Shown: positions 20,468 to 32,282 of the stretch, piece after piece
Position numbering within the stretch: the stretch's first letter is position 1
Layout: every line of letters begins with the position of its first letter
DNA from: Phytopythium helicoides
Lineage: Eukaryota > Oomycota > Peronosporomycetes > Pythiales > Pythiaceae
NCBI GenBank assembly: GCA_024867545.1
Contig: JANFNE010000001.1
Coordinates: forward strand, 434,001 to 498,000
Length of the DNA stretch: 64,000 bases
Direction of reading: 5' to 3'
Made by a program: the position numbers and the translations under genes
Notes under the pieces: model-generated
What the model was told of the DNA's origin: nothing
The model's input: only the letters and a program-made list of their open reading frames with translations
The model's database searches: none

Positions 20468-21121
20468 TTAGTCATAGATCTCGATGCCGGTCGTCTCGGC
20501 AATCTCCTGGCGCAGAAGCTGGACGAGTTCCGTGCCGTCGCGCGTGTTGAGCCATTCGCCGCGCGCGGCGTCAAACTCGTACCGACGAGGGCCGCTGGTA
20601 TGGATAGATCCGCGGGTCAGATGGCGCGTCCGCGACAGCCGCGCGAATCTGACGTGAGTGGTGCTCACCTGATGGGGGACGACCACCAGATTTGGCGGTT
20701 CGGGATCTGGCGGTTGATGACCCATGTGCCGTCGTCGCCCAGGTCGATCTTGAGCACGCCTTGCTGCAAGCGTCGAGCCGACCATCGCCATGAGTCCAAA
20801 GCAAGACCTTTGTAAAGCATCCTCAAGCGCAAACCCACCGCGAGCGAGATGTCCGACTCCTCCAGCATCTCATCGATGCCGTCGAGCCACTCGAGGATGT
20901 CGTGCAGCGTGCCGTCCTGCCAGCTCCATGAAGCGGTTCTCGTCCACGGCGCCGCCGTCGCTCGCGTCCGTCGACAGCGCGCGCGTCACCGCCCAGCGCG
21001 TCGCCTGCAGCGGCGCCACGGGGCGAAGACGCGCCGCCGTCACGCAAGCAGCGGGTCGCAGCACGCGCGCAGGCAGCGCTCGGCGCGCCTTGGTCGCCGT
21101 GGCCAGCGCCTTGCGCAGCAT
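20468..21121 (-). CDS. FXN: Frataxin, mitochondrial iron-sulfur assembly protein
   Basis: Exons 20839-21121, 20669-20763 and 20468-20594 (introns 75 and 74 nt). The basic N-terminus (MLRKALATATKARRALPARV) is a likely mitochondrial presequence ending near TRALSTDA. The frataxin core follows: DILEWLDGIDEMLEESDI (acidic helix 1), GVLKIDLGDDGTWVINRQIP, NRQIWWSSPI, SGPRRYEF and a C-terminal helix VQLLRQEIAETTG. Frataxin helps iron or sulfur delivery to the ISCU scaffold. Near 20917 one surplus base separates the presequence frame (ENRFMELA) from the core frame (DGTLHDIL). Since both sides align to the family, I treat it as a probable sequence error. Divergent from the next gene with 147 bp between. 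Confidence 0.88.
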
Positions 21122-21268
21122 TTCGTCCGGTTCGCTTGTGGTGGTCAAACGGTAGTGGGTCACGCCACGTACGCGTTTTCCACCAATGGCATTGGCGCAG
21201 TTAAATCTTTATCGACCAATGAGAGGGCAGAACCTGGAGGATCTGGAGATCATACCACGAGAGGCAAC

Positions 21269-22580
21269 ATGGCCAAGAAGAAGCGCGCGGCGCCTCGGGC
21301 CGCGGCGCCTGCCGCTGCCAACGAACCAGTGGACGAGGACGCCGAGCGGGAGCAGAGGCGCAGGCAGGCGCGGGCGTCGCAGCAGCTCGCGCGACTGGCG
21401 AAAGGACCGTCGGCCGCGCGGCTGGAGCTGGCGCTGTGGGCTCACAACGCGTTGGCCGTGGGCGTGGCGCTCGCGCTGGTGGCCAGTGTGCGTGGCTGCT
21501 GGTCTCTTGCGGAGGTCGAAGTGGTTGCTGACGGCGGTTGAGGGCAGCGAGCGACGGTGACGGTGCTGGTGGCCGCTGCGTTTGCTGCGCTTTGGCTGGG
21601 AAGAGCGACGCTCGCGAGGTGGAGCTGCGACGCACGCGACGTGAGGGCGCTGGTGGCGACGAGGGCGGCGGGCAGCGGCGCCTCGGCTGTTGCGCTATTG
21701 GTCGCTGCGATTTGGGACCGGAGGCGGCTGATGCGGCTGGAGACGGCTGCTGTGGCGATAGTGCTGTACGCTTCGGTGTGACGACTCAAGCAGCTAAATT
21801 GATGCGCTAATGGTTGTCAATTCGACATTGCAGAGCGATTCTCGAAGTGGTGCAGTTGCGGAGTGTGCTGCACGCTAATGGTCGCCGCGCTGTAGCGGAG
21901 ATTCTTGCTAGCACTGTCGAGGCTGGCTTTGTGGTCTGGTTTGTCGCCACACATACCGTCAATGTAAGCTGTCTCAATGCAGGCTTGTGTGCAAGCGACT
22001 AACAATCCTGGTAGGTGTCGAATCTGGCTTATGACACGAACGCTCGATGGCTTGCTGCCACTACAGCAGTAGTACACGCATTTGTCGTTCAGAGTGCAAT
22101 ATACGCCATCGAGCACACGACAGCCGCGCACGTGACAGAGTTCCAGGAAAATCGGAGCAAGACTTCAGCACTTCTGGCCAGGTTGCGAGACGCCTACCGC
22201 CTCGATTTCGACAGCGAGACTACGTCTAAGGTAGGGATCTTGTAGTTCCCTTTCATGCAGATTACCTACAGCAGGTATTGTGCTAACGGGTTATCGCCCT
22301 GGCGCTGCAGCGAAAGAAGAAGGCGCGGGCTAAACTTGCCGCCAGCAGCTCATCCGCAGATGAGACACCAACTCCACCGCCTACGCTTAGCCTCTGGCGT
22401 CGCCCAAGCGTGCAGTTCAATGTCATACTGGTATTTCAGACCCTGGTGCTCGCTTTCCAACTGGGACTGATGGCTTCTGTGATCCTTGCGCGAGAATGGA
22501 CCAGGTGCGAATGGCCAGTATCCATTTGCGTGTATGTAAAGATTTTATTCCAGAGACTGACCATTTCCGTGTTGATCTAA
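21269..22580 (+). CDS. Unknown multi-pass membrane protein
   Basis: Exons 21269-21487, 21548-21777, 21834-21963, 22015-22230 and 22311-22580 join in frame to 354 aa; introns are 60, 56, 51 and 80 nt with CTAAC/CTGAC branch sites. The N-terminus is Lys/Ala-rich (MAKKKRAAPRAAAPAAA). About six hydrophobic stretches follow, e.g. NALAVGVALALVAS, VTVLVAAAFAALWLG, AAVAIVLYASVAILEVV, AGFVVWFVATHTV, WLAATTAVVHAFVV and FNVILVFQTLVLAFQLGLM. Between the last two lies a charged loop (RKKKARAKLAASSSS). The last exon may instead splice at AG/GTGCGA near 22505, which would change the C-terminus. I recognise no family. Confidence 0.65.
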
Positions 22581-22695
22581 GCAGCATTCTCACTTGCAGC
22601 AGCATCCACATCACTTGGACGCTGCGGCAGCTGAAGATAAGCGTGTCGCCATCCGAAAAATAATCTCCCAAATTGTCGTCTTCATTTTCAAGATC

Positions 22696-22881
22696 TCAAC
22701 TGGCGTTGGCATCGTGCTTCGCAGTCGTGACGGCGCGGCAGCAGTCGTAGTAACGCTCGATGACGGCCGCGCAGCGGACCTCCTGGTATCCGCGCTGCTG
22801 CAGACAGAACTGGATGGCGCACGCCTGCCGCTTGCACGGCGCCTCGCACGCCGCCAGGTCCAGCCCTTCTCGACCCGTCAT
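22696..22881 (-). CDS. CMC4: CMC4-like twin Cx9C protein of the mitochondrial intermembrane space
   Basis: 61 aa from ATG 22881; an upstream in-frame ATG at 22932 would add 17 residues. The cysteine pattern is exact for CMC4: Cys16-x9-Cys26 and Cys37-x9-Cys47, with the two extra cysteines at 21 and 48 (PCKRQACAIQFC, RCAAVIERYYDCC). Such proteins are imported by the MIA40 disulfide relay and fold as helical hairpins. The specific job of CMC4 is poorly defined in the family. Length and motif order match the human protein. Bases 22933-23225 hold no gene I can support. Confidence 0.85.
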   Translation of the reverse strand: MTGREGLDLAACEAPCKRQACAIQFCLQQRGYQEVRCAAVIERYYDCCRAVTTAKHDANAS

Positions 22882-23225
22882 GGTGCAGCTGACGTGGAGT
22901 TTGGACAAATGTTCGTACCTAAACGAGAACATCTATGGTACAGAAGGAGCCCAGCAGACCATGAAGGCCATCTGAAGCGGATGCAATCCTGATCACGTTC
23001 ACGAGAGCTTTTGATAATGGACTTCTGCGTTCAAGCATCATGACGCATTCATGCAAGGTATAGCTCATGGCAGGCTCCTGCACGCAGCTTGTTTCAAGTA
23101 GAAAAAAAATAATATGCAGCATACAGGTCCTAAAGCCACAGTCATGATAATCGGCAGCTATCACCGATACCGATGATCTTTGACCTGCTGAAAAGACGCG
23201 AAGCTTCCTGTGGTGGGACCGTGAC

Positions 23226-24273
23226 TTAGACGACATTGTTATCCGCCACGGGCACCGAGCCGTTGTTCGCGGGGGTCTCCTCAGGGGGCTCGTAGTCCGG
23301 AATGCCACGCGTGAACGACGGGTGCTAACAAAAACAAATCGAGGCTTCCAGTTAGTTCGAGACGATAAAGAGCTCAAATTGGAAGGAAACCCACCTTAGT
23401 GATCACGTAGTAGTTGAAGTACGCGTTCAAGAAGCCCGCGAACGACACCAGCACGCCGTACACTCCAACCATGCCAAAGGGGAAGATGGAGATCCTGGCA
23501 GTTCGCCGATCACAAAAGGTCAGCCGACTTTACTACTCGGTAATGAAGATCGGCTTGAACCATCACATCACGTACATGCTAAGGAAGAGGCAGCGACCCC
23601 ACGGGCTGTACATGAAGCCGAAGCTCTCGCGGAGCAGATTGTCAATGTACTTGGTGCGCATCTCGTAGCCGATCAGGATGAGCGCGAAAAAGCTAGAACA
23701 AGGAAAAATAGAACCCAAGTCAGCGTCAACCGCCCAATCCAGAGCTTCAGAGCAGCTACATACATGGTGTAGATGATCGTGAGCGCGTCGGCCATGACGG
23801 AGAAGGCGTCGTCCGACGAAAGGATCTGGGCAATCGCGAGTGCGATCATGCCGCCGCCGACCACGAGGTTGACGACGCGCATGACTGACATGACGCCCGA
23901 CACGGACGACCCGACGATCCTGCGTCATGAACGAAGGCGTTTAGCACCGATCGATTCCCTTCAAGCCCCTAGACCGCACCCACTTACATCTCCTTGACCT
24001 TGGCCTTGATCTCCTCCCACACCTCGCCGATCGAGATGGCGTCGGCCTTGTTGGTGACCTTGTCGGCCGCGGACGGCGGCGGCGGCGGCAGCTTGAGGTC
24101 GTCCGGGTTGAGCGGCGGCAGCTTGCCGTAGGTGACGCTGCGATGCACAAAAGGTCAGCGCTCCCTCTCCACCTGCCGCTGCGCTAACGCGGCCGCCGCG
24201 CGACGCACTTGTCCTCGAGCCCACTGCCCGTGGGCCCCGCCGAGAGCACCGAGCCCCCCAGCTGCGTCGTCAT
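23226..24273 (-). CDS. COPI-associated family membrane protein
   Basis: Six exons (24209-24273, 23988-24137, 23764-23919, 23576-23692, 23395-23494, 23226-23324) join in frame to 228 aa; all five introns are 68-81 nt. The N-terminal third is soluble with a proline run (KLPPPPPSAADK) and a helix (EVWEEIKAKVKEM). Four membrane spans follow: VVNLVVGGGMIALAIAQI, VMADALTIIYTMIFFALILI, GRCLFLSMISIFPFG and VYGVLVSFAGFLNAYFNY. Between them lies ESFGFMYSPWGR, the family's conserved GR-containing loop. The tail is acidic and proline-rich. COPI-associated proteins sit in Golgi/ER membranes; the exact role is unclear. Divergent from the dynactin gene (225 bp). Confidence 0.75.
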
Positions 24274-24498
24274 GGCTGATCGCCTCGTGCTCGCTCGCTC
24301 TGTGGCTCGCTCCCCAAAGTCTCGAGGCGTCCGTCGGTGGCCGCCCTCGCTCCGCCTCGCCCTCGGCTTCTTGCTTTCCTGGCTTTTTGCCAGGGGGAGA
24401 GGCGAAGAACACTCTCGCCCGCCCAGAGGTCGCACGAATGTCGCACGAAGGTTGCAGGCCGCCAGCCGGTTGACTTCAAAGGGGGAAGGCAAGGCAAG

Positions 24499-27400
24499 AT
24501 GAGCGACCCGACGGCGCCGCTGGAGCTGGGCTGCAAGGTCTCGTACGGCCTGGGGAAGCGCGGCACGGTGCGCTTCGTGGGGCCGACGGACTTTGCGGAC
24601 GGCGAGTGGGTGGGGCTGGAGCTGGAGCGCGCCGAGGGCCGCAACAGCGGCGAGATCAACGGCCGCGTCTACTTCCAGTGCGCCCCCAACCACGGGCTCT
24701 TCGTCAAGCGCTCGCAGATCCGAGGCGTGCTCGCGCGCGCGCCCGCGGCGGATGGCGCTGCCACGCCCACAAGAAGGCTCTCGGGCGTCGGCGCCAGGTC
24801 GCAGGATGCCACGGACCGCCGGCTCTCGGGCGTCAGCTCGCGCCTGAGGCCGCCGTCGGCAGCGGCGAATCCATCCTCCTCGTCGGCCGCGACGTCGGGG
24901 CCGTCCACGATCCCGCGCGCGACGACGCCGGTCAGTCGGACGGGGAGTGGCTCTCTGCCTCTTTCCGGATCGGGAGGGCTCAGCCGGACGGGGAGCGGCA
25001 CGCTGCCGCCTGCAGGGTCATCTTCCCCATTGGCGACGACGCCAACACGCGCTGCACTGCGATCCTCAATCGCCGTCCCGCCGAGTGGAGCGGGATCCAC
25101 TTCAGCGAACAGCTCAGCGAATACCACACCCGTTCGACGACCCTCGGCCATCGCGTCAGCGTCGTCGCGGCTGTCGCTAGACGCGGCGAGAAGAACCTCC
25201 ATCAACCGGGCGCCGTCGAGCGCGTCCGATGACCAGCTCGTCGAGGCGAACGCGAGGATCGCCAAACTCGAAGAGGAGCTGGAGCAAAAGAACCGGCATG
25301 TTGAGCAGCTCAAGCAAAGCGTTGTTATCATGAAGGAGCAAGCCCAGACAGCAGCAGCAGCAGCGGCGTCGGCGGCGGCCGCGAGTAAAGAAGGCGAAAG
25401 CGGTCAAGAAGACAATGACACTGCTGAGAAGCAAGCAGAAGATCAGAACATGGAGGAAGATGAGTCGATGGATGTCGATGAAAGCGGAAATGGTGTCGAT
25501 AACAAACACGCACCGTCTCCCGAAGAGCTACTCGCGAAGCAAGGTTGAGGCTGTCAAGCAAGAAGCCGACGAGCATGTTAAAGCAGTTCGCTCCGAGCTA
25601 GAGGACCATATTGCGCAGTTACAACGTGAGCACGAAGAGCTCCAGGACGAGCTTCGGCTCGAAAACGCCACCCAGGCGTCGGAAATCAAATCGCTGGAAG
25701 CGGAGATTGCTCAGCAAAAGGCGCGTATTGCACAGTTTACGGCTGCCGAGCAAAAGAAGGCCGAGGAAGTCGCGCTGGCCTGTCGCCAAGAGCAGCAAGG
25801 GGGAGCGTCGAGTGGAGGCGTTGGAAGCACAGATTACCGAGTTCCAGGACATGGTGGAAATGATGACACTCGAGAAGGAGACCCTCGAGATGGACAAGGA
25901 GATCGCAGAAGAGCGTGTGGAGGAGCTCCAGCAAGAGGTGGAGAAGTTGAAAGCGTCAATGGCACTGGCTGCGGCGGCCCCGGAGCGATCTGGAGATGAA
26001 AGTGGTCCATCAAGCAGCGAGATCGCTGAGGAGAACAAAAAGTTACGTGCAGCTGTCAAGGCGCTGCACGAGCGCAGCTCAGAAGAGAGGGCTGAGCTGA
26101 GCAAGAAGGTTCGTCAACTTCAGCGCGAGAACACAGAGTTGGTGAATCTTCGCGAGGAGGTGGAGCAGCTGGTGAGCCCTGTATATTCTGGTGAAGGTCA
26201 TTGTTTCACTAGCACTCACTCTCGATGACTGTATTACGAAACAGACTGTCAAGCGTGCGAAGCTCGAAGAAGAAGCAGAAGAGCTCAAGGAAATGCTTGA
26301 CGTGGCGAATGCTTATGAGAGCATGGTGGAAGACCTGACGGAGAAGAACTTGACGCTTGGTGAGAAGGTAGCCGAGCTGGAGACGACTGTGCAGTCACTT
26401 GAGGCACTTCGTGAGATGGATCAAGAGATGGAGCATCAGCACACTGAGTATGAGGCGGAGCTCCGTGACGAGATTGAATCGCAGCGCTCGGCACTTCAAG
26501 AGCTGAAGCAGATCATCGCTGACCTGAAGACGTCAATGGAGGATAAAGACCGTACGATTGCTCGATTCCGTGAGCACACACAGAGCAACCGCGAGGAGAT
26601 CAATGCGCTCAAGGCCAAGCTCCGAGTCGAGAGTGGTGAGCTTGAGTCGCTCAAGGGTACAACTCACATGGCGCTCAACCAGACAATGAGCCTGCGGTCT
26701 CTCGTTGCTTCCGCTCGGGAGAGTGAAATCGAGGCAGCCAAACAGAAGATCCATGCGGAGCAGGCGCGTATCGAAAGCACCTATTTGCGAGCCCTCATTC
26801 CATCATCAATCTTCACTGAAACCGACCAAAAGGTGCTTCGTGTTCGCCTTGTTCTCGGTCGTATTGCTGGGAAGGCAAGCATTTTGCTAGATAGCCTACG
26901 GAAAGACGTCGATAACGTTCTTCAGCAAGATGGAAAGGATGATGCGAATGCCACTGGACCGGCAGCTGTCATTCCCCAGCTTTTGCTCGCCGACAAAATC
27001 GCGGCAGTTTTCTGCCAGGCAGAAGAAGATCGGTTCATGCTTGAGTGTCACCTTACCACGGAGGAGGAGTTCACGAATGGAGTTGCTCAGCTCGATTCCG
27101 TCCAGATTGGCGCGCTTGAAAGCTTGCTGGACGCGGGGCTTGCCGCCTCGCTCGACGGCACGCTTCTCGTATCGCGTAGCGGCGAGGCATCAATTTCGCA
27201 TCGTCTGGCTCAAGGTCTCCGATGAGTGGCTAGCTGCTCGATACAAGGCTGCGACAGAGGCTAGCGAGGGTTTCCCGGCGCGATGCACTGTGGTGAAGCT
27301 TCGCTCTCGTCGTAGCGTCGCGTCCCTGTCGTTTTCGCTGAGTGCGAGCGTTTCAGCTGTACGCGCGGCGAAGCTGACGATCACTTCTCCGGGCAGCGAT

Positions 27401-28766
27401 GCACCGGAGGATCTCAAGACAAATTTTGTTCCAGGTCCTAGATGCAGTGACTGACGAGCTGCTTGCGATTGTGAACGTTGCCCAGCTGTTCTATCGTCGC
27501 GCAGAGATTGATCTCGCGACCTCAGACGATGACCTTGAAGGTTTGGTTGCTGTTGGCGGCGATGTTGTTGAGATGACGCACAGCTGCTCGATGGAGAGCC
27601 AGGGGATTTGGTCCCTCGTACAGCAGAATCTGTCCCAGAACCGCCTGAGCTCAACTTCATCTGACGAGTTGGTGGCGTTTGTTCAGGAATCGCTGCTGAA
27701 GGTGCTTAGCGCGTTCAAGGATAAGCTGATGGGACTCTTCAAGTTCGTCTGCCGTGGTGCCTTCACGGATGCAGTGGCTCCTCGAACCCATGACCGCTCA
27801 GCTACGACAGAGGGCCGTCCGCAGTGGCAAATCCGTGCACGAGCAATTCACTCCGAGCTGCTCGGTGCTTCTGCGCTGCGGGCAAAACTCAACGAGACCA
27901 CTGAGCTGTGCCAGGCGCTTCATACACGAATTCGTGAGCTTGAACGTGCTGAGAGTCAAGCTCGCGTTGTGACGCAGAAGCTGGAGAGTGAAGTGCTCCG
28001 GTTGAGCAATGCCGTGATGAAAGCAGGAGAAGACAAAGCGCAGATGGAAGAGCAGATGGCGAAGGAGCGTGAGCAGTTCAACTCGACACTTGATGGCAAC
28101 CTAAAGGAGAAGATGGAGCTTGACCGTGGTATCCTTGAGCTACGCAAGCAGCTGAAGCGTGCTACCGAGGCCACGAAAGTGACGACCACGAGCAAGTCGG
28201 CCATGAATGCTGGAGATATGGAAGCTTTCCGCAAAGCGTTCGAGTCCCTACATGACGAGCTGGACCGCATGCGCACCACACTCGCAAAGGAGCGTCTTGA
28301 CCGTGTGCTTGGCCCGAGCCGCTCCGTAGTAACATCATCTCCGACACAGACAGACAAGCTCACGTTGGCGTCAAAGGAGCTGCGCAAGCTAACACGGCAA
28401 GTCAAGGCGGAGCTGTCGATGCCGAAGCTTGTCGACCTCCGCAACACGTCATCATCCGGTCGCGCGCAGCTCGTGTCGCATGAGCTGAAGCAGTCAAAGG
28501 CTCAGCAGAGCCTCAGCGAGCTACGCGCCAAGATCGGTGGGTGGATGAAGGAGGACGGATGGGGCGAGGACGTGACGCGCGCCATCTCGCGCGGCGAGAC
28601 GGTGTTTGGCTGGCAGCCGCCGGAGATGGAGCGCCCACCGCTGCTCGTGGGCCGCGTCACGCTCGCCGCAGCCGGAAAGTCGTCCCCCAATGCTGCAGGC
28701 AGCGCCGTCCAGCTCGTCATGGACCGCGCGGGCGTGCAGCGCCTCACGCAGACGCTCGCGAGCTAG
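24499..28766 (+). CDS. DCTN1: Dynactin subunit p150Glued (CAP-Gly, coiled coil)
   Basis: Exons 24499-26171 and 26245-28766 (73-nt intron). A CAP-Gly domain at residues ~10-75 (LGKRGTVRFVGPTDFADGEW, NHGLFVKRSQI) binds microtubule ends and EB proteins. A Ser/Thr/Pro-rich basic linker, a long coiled coil, a helical middle region and a second coiled coil (SELLGASALRAKLNETTELC onward) follow the p150 order. Its job is to couple dynein to cargo and microtubules. The frame changes at four places with good coding on each side: ~25536-25541, the GGGGG at 25799-25803, ~27190-27222, and AAATTTTG at 27421-27428. All are compatible with 1-2 base indels. CLIP-type proteins also carry CAP-Gly, but the C-terminal half favours p150. 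Confidence 0.82.
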
Positions 28767-28875
28767 GAGATACCACCCAATCTACTTCAACATGTTCCTC
28801 TACGGGTTTTGTCACGCGTGAATCCTGTTCCCACAACTGAACACCGACAGTCAGATCGTAAGAAGCCGAGCCAGC

Positions 28876-30793
28876 ATGAGCGCCGCGCCGGCCTCCCGCG
28901 CGCGCCTCAAGCCCTTCGGTGCGTGCCCTGCGCCTCCCTGCGCCTCCCTGAGGTCCTGCGGCCCCGTCTCACGTTTCTCCCGCGTCTGCAGGCGCCCTGG
29001 AGCCGCTGTCCGCCGCCGCGCCGTGGTCCGTGTTCCCGCGCAAGAAGCTCGACGTGTCGTACGCCGACATTGCCGCGGGGCTGCGCGCCTGCCTGCAGCT
29101 GCGCGAGGCCGAGCGCGAGGCGCTAGAGCGGCAGCTGACGGCCGCATGGGGCGGCGACAACTGCCTCATTGCGCTCTCCGTCCGGTCGGTGGCTGGCTGA
29201 TGGGGGTGAAGACGTCTTTTGCTCGGTGCTGACGCTGCTGGTGACGACAGCACGGGGTTCGACCTGCTGCTGCAGACGCTGAAGCTCCCCGCGGGATCGG
29301 AGGTGTTGTGCAGCGCCGTGACGATCCCAGACATGATCTACCTGCTGCGCCACCACGGACTCGTACCTGTGCCAGTCGATCTGGACCCGCAGACGCTCGC
29401 GGTCGACGCTCGCCAGCTGCGTACAGCCATCACGGAGGTCGCGCTCTATCTCTGATGGTGTTGCTAGTGCCAGAGCTAATGCTAGCTGGTGGGTGGATGA
29501 ATGAGCAGAACACACGCATGGTGCTGGTGGCGCACATCTTCGGCACACTGCTGCCGCTGGACGACGTGCTGGAGACTGCGCGCGAGCACAATCTGCTGGT
29601 TGTGGAGGACTGCGCGCAGGCGTTTGCGAGTCGCAACCACTACACCGGAGACCCGCGTGTGGACGTGTCCATGTTCAGCTTTGGAACCATCAAGACCGCC
29701 ACGTCGTTCGGCGGCGCGATGCTGCGCGTCAAGGACACGGCTGTGCTTGAGGAGATGAAGCGCCGCGAGCGAAGATATCCGGCTCGCACCAATGTGTTCT
29801 TCTTTAAGCGACTTGTCAAGTATGGATTCTTGCACGGACTCTCGACGCCGGTCATCTATGGGCTGTTCATGCACGCGTGCCGCGCCGTTGGAGGTACCGT
29901 TATTCATTGTACTAGCGATTCGATATGGCCCTGATATTTGACACACCTGCTCTCGCGCTGCCATTAATGGTCGACAGCCGACCACGATAAGGTTATCACA
30001 TCAGCCATCCGTGGCTTTAGCGGTGGTGAGCTGGTGTCGCTCATCCAATATCGACCGTCGATGGCGCTGTTGGGACTGCTTCTGCGTCGCCTGACTGTCG
30101 ACACCGAAGACTATGTCGCCCTTCGAAAGTGAGTGTGGTTTGGTACAGTGACGCCGTTGTCTCGATGAAACTGATTACTTTGTACTCCAGGCTAAGAAGC
30201 GAACAATTGTTGCGAGCACTCGAGGGCTTGCCGAACGTCAAGGTGAGTCGTCTCACTTCAAAAATGCGGATTGTATCAATGGGAGGCACAAACGCTTCGA
30301 TGCCCAGGTTCCTGGCGCCAACGCCCCAAGCCATTACTTCTGGCTCTTCCCTATCGTTGTGCCTCGCCCGGACATTGTCGTAAAGCACATGAACTCTCAG
30401 GTGGATTGCCATTTGCACTTTATAGGTGTGTATATCAGTGCTAACCGTGTCCTTCATTCCAGGGCTTTGACGTCACCTCCGGTGCGACGCAGCTAGCATT
30501 CGTGCCGAGGTTTGATTTTCCCACGCTCTATCTTTCAAAATGCAATCTAGAATCTAATAGTTTCATTTCTCCCAGCCCGAAGGGAAAAGAGTTTGATCCT
30601 CCGAACGCCAAGCACATCATGAGCAGGTACTACCTTTGCCCTTTTGGTCTGAGATTTGCAGACTCTGATGCTATGAACTCTCGTACCGCTTAGTCTTGTG
30701 TATCTTCCCATCACCCCGGAAACGCCTGAGTGGGCAATCCCCAAAATGGTGCAGAGCCTCCGTGAAGCGCTCCAGATGTCAAGCCGCCTCTGA
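28876..30793 (+). CDS. DegT/DnrJ/EryC1-type PLP-dependent aminotransferase-like protein, copy 1
   Basis: Ten exons: 28876-28918, 28992-29184, 29251-29437, 29509-29893, 29978-30128, 30191-30242, 30308-30400, 30463-30509, 30576-30626, 30694-30793; 433 aa with all phases consistent. Fold-type I features: VVEDCAQAF (Asp that pairs with the PLP ring nitrogen) and MFSFGTIKTATSFGGAM, whose Lys is the expected Schiff-base residue. Family members usually transaminate keto-sugars; the substrate here is unknown. No signal peptide is evident. It lies head-to-tail with its paralogue at 32283, which aligns along its whole length but keeps only four of the nine introns. Confidence 0.75.
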
Positions 30794-32282
30794 GGAAAAC
30801 CGTCTGTGCAGCGAGCCCAGCGGTCGAGATGGAGCGCTCGCCATCTAGAGAGCTTACATGAGCATCTAACCGTCTCGCGAGGACAGTGTATCCTGTAGAT
30901 CCAGAGCAATGAATCCATGATTCCTTTGGACGTCAAAGTTGTTGAACACCGTACGGGCTTCAGTGATGGCCCATCACAGGCAGCGAAGGCGGACCAAGCA
31001 TTCGTGATTGCTGACGACTTGAGTTTTCTTTGTCAGAATCGAGGGGAAAGGAAAAGCCACAGGGCTGCTGTGGCTTTTCCAGGCTTGATGTGCACGGGGA
31101 GGCTCCTCCTTCGAACTTCAGACATCCCATTTGCGGATTTCTGAAGACTGAAGGAGCTGTCACCGATTAGTCCGATGAGTCCAAATCGCCGAGCTTGCAG
31201 TGTGCAATACGTTAGAAGCGCCATGTGCAGTAGGCTGCGCGTAGACGAGGGCTGCGTCCTTAGAAGCAAAGACGTCAAATGCCAAGTCACGACGAGGAGG
31301 ACCGACAAGTAATGTAATGGTGTCGCGTGCGTCACTGTCAGTTGTTGGTCCAGCCAAACTGCTCCGAGCGTGTACTATACGGCAGTGCAACCCCGTGGTC
31401 TGCATGTGGACCATGTCGTGCGTCTGCTTCATACGCACATGCCCGCAAGAAGGTATTGAACTGTTGTTATTTGCATCCACAAAGTCTTCGCATCTACTAT
31501 AGTTGGTGATTACATACAAATGTACAGTGATACACATTTGCAATCTTCCACCAGCTGTCTCTACATTACTTGGTATTTGTATGATATCAGAGGTTCAGGC
31601 TTGTATCCGGATCATCTGCTCCCAAATCTATCTTAAGTAAGTATATAACCAAACGCTGAGCGGCTGCATGTACGGCTGAGTTGCTGTGATCCAACACGAT
31701 GGGAAGCAAATCGCACTGAAGTCTGAATGCGTCGCAGCTTCTCGGAGGTCTCGTCGTCAATAGCTCGACTCCACACCAACTAATCTCCACGCTTTCGCTT
31801 GCTTTTGTGAAGTCTCTCGATCCGATTCCCTTGACGCGAGAGTGGATGGAATGGACACCTAGACCAGCTTCGTCAGCTCTCGGGGCTTGTCGCTTGCGCC
31901 GAGCACGTGAGTGTGACGGACTAAACCCCCTCCGCATTTCCCTGCGGTCGTCGCGGACTAAACTGCACGCCAGGAGCCATCGCTGTATCAGTTGGCTCCC
32001 AGCTGCCACCATGCAGCGCCAACTGACTCGAGTGAGTGCTGGCGGTCTCGACACGGTCTCCGATATTGTCCCACTCGGTGACCGCTCCGTGTACTACGCA
32101 ACTTCAGCCGTCCATACTGAGGCCTGTATCAAGCGAGCGTACGGTACCGTAGCCGCCGCGAGCCACATGCTGCGTCCATGCCGTTTGCTAGCTCTCGCCC
32201 GAGCCGCCGACTCGTCAGTCTCCAACTTGCCTCGCGCCGTCAACACATCCAGCAGCTCGCCCTCACCTCCTCGACCTTCGTC
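30794..32282. other. Intergenic stretch without a supported gene
   Basis: About 1.5 kb between the tandem DegT-like genes. Only short open frames without family motifs or consistent splice structure were found. It holds one strong inverted repeat (31050-31080). An in-frame ATG at 32178 could extend the next gene upstream. Confidence 0.6.
31050..31080. repeat. Perfect 13-bp inverted repeat (hairpin)
   Basis: Arms GGAAAAGCCACAG and CTGTGGCTTTTCC flank a 5-base loop (GGCTG). The pairing is perfect and stops at both outer ends. It lies about 260 bp after the stop of the upstream gene. Function unknown. Confidence 0.7.

Noticed and set aside
31050..31080. Hairpin as a bacterial-type terminator
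   Set aside because: There is no T tract, it is far from the preceding stop, and the context is eukaryotic.
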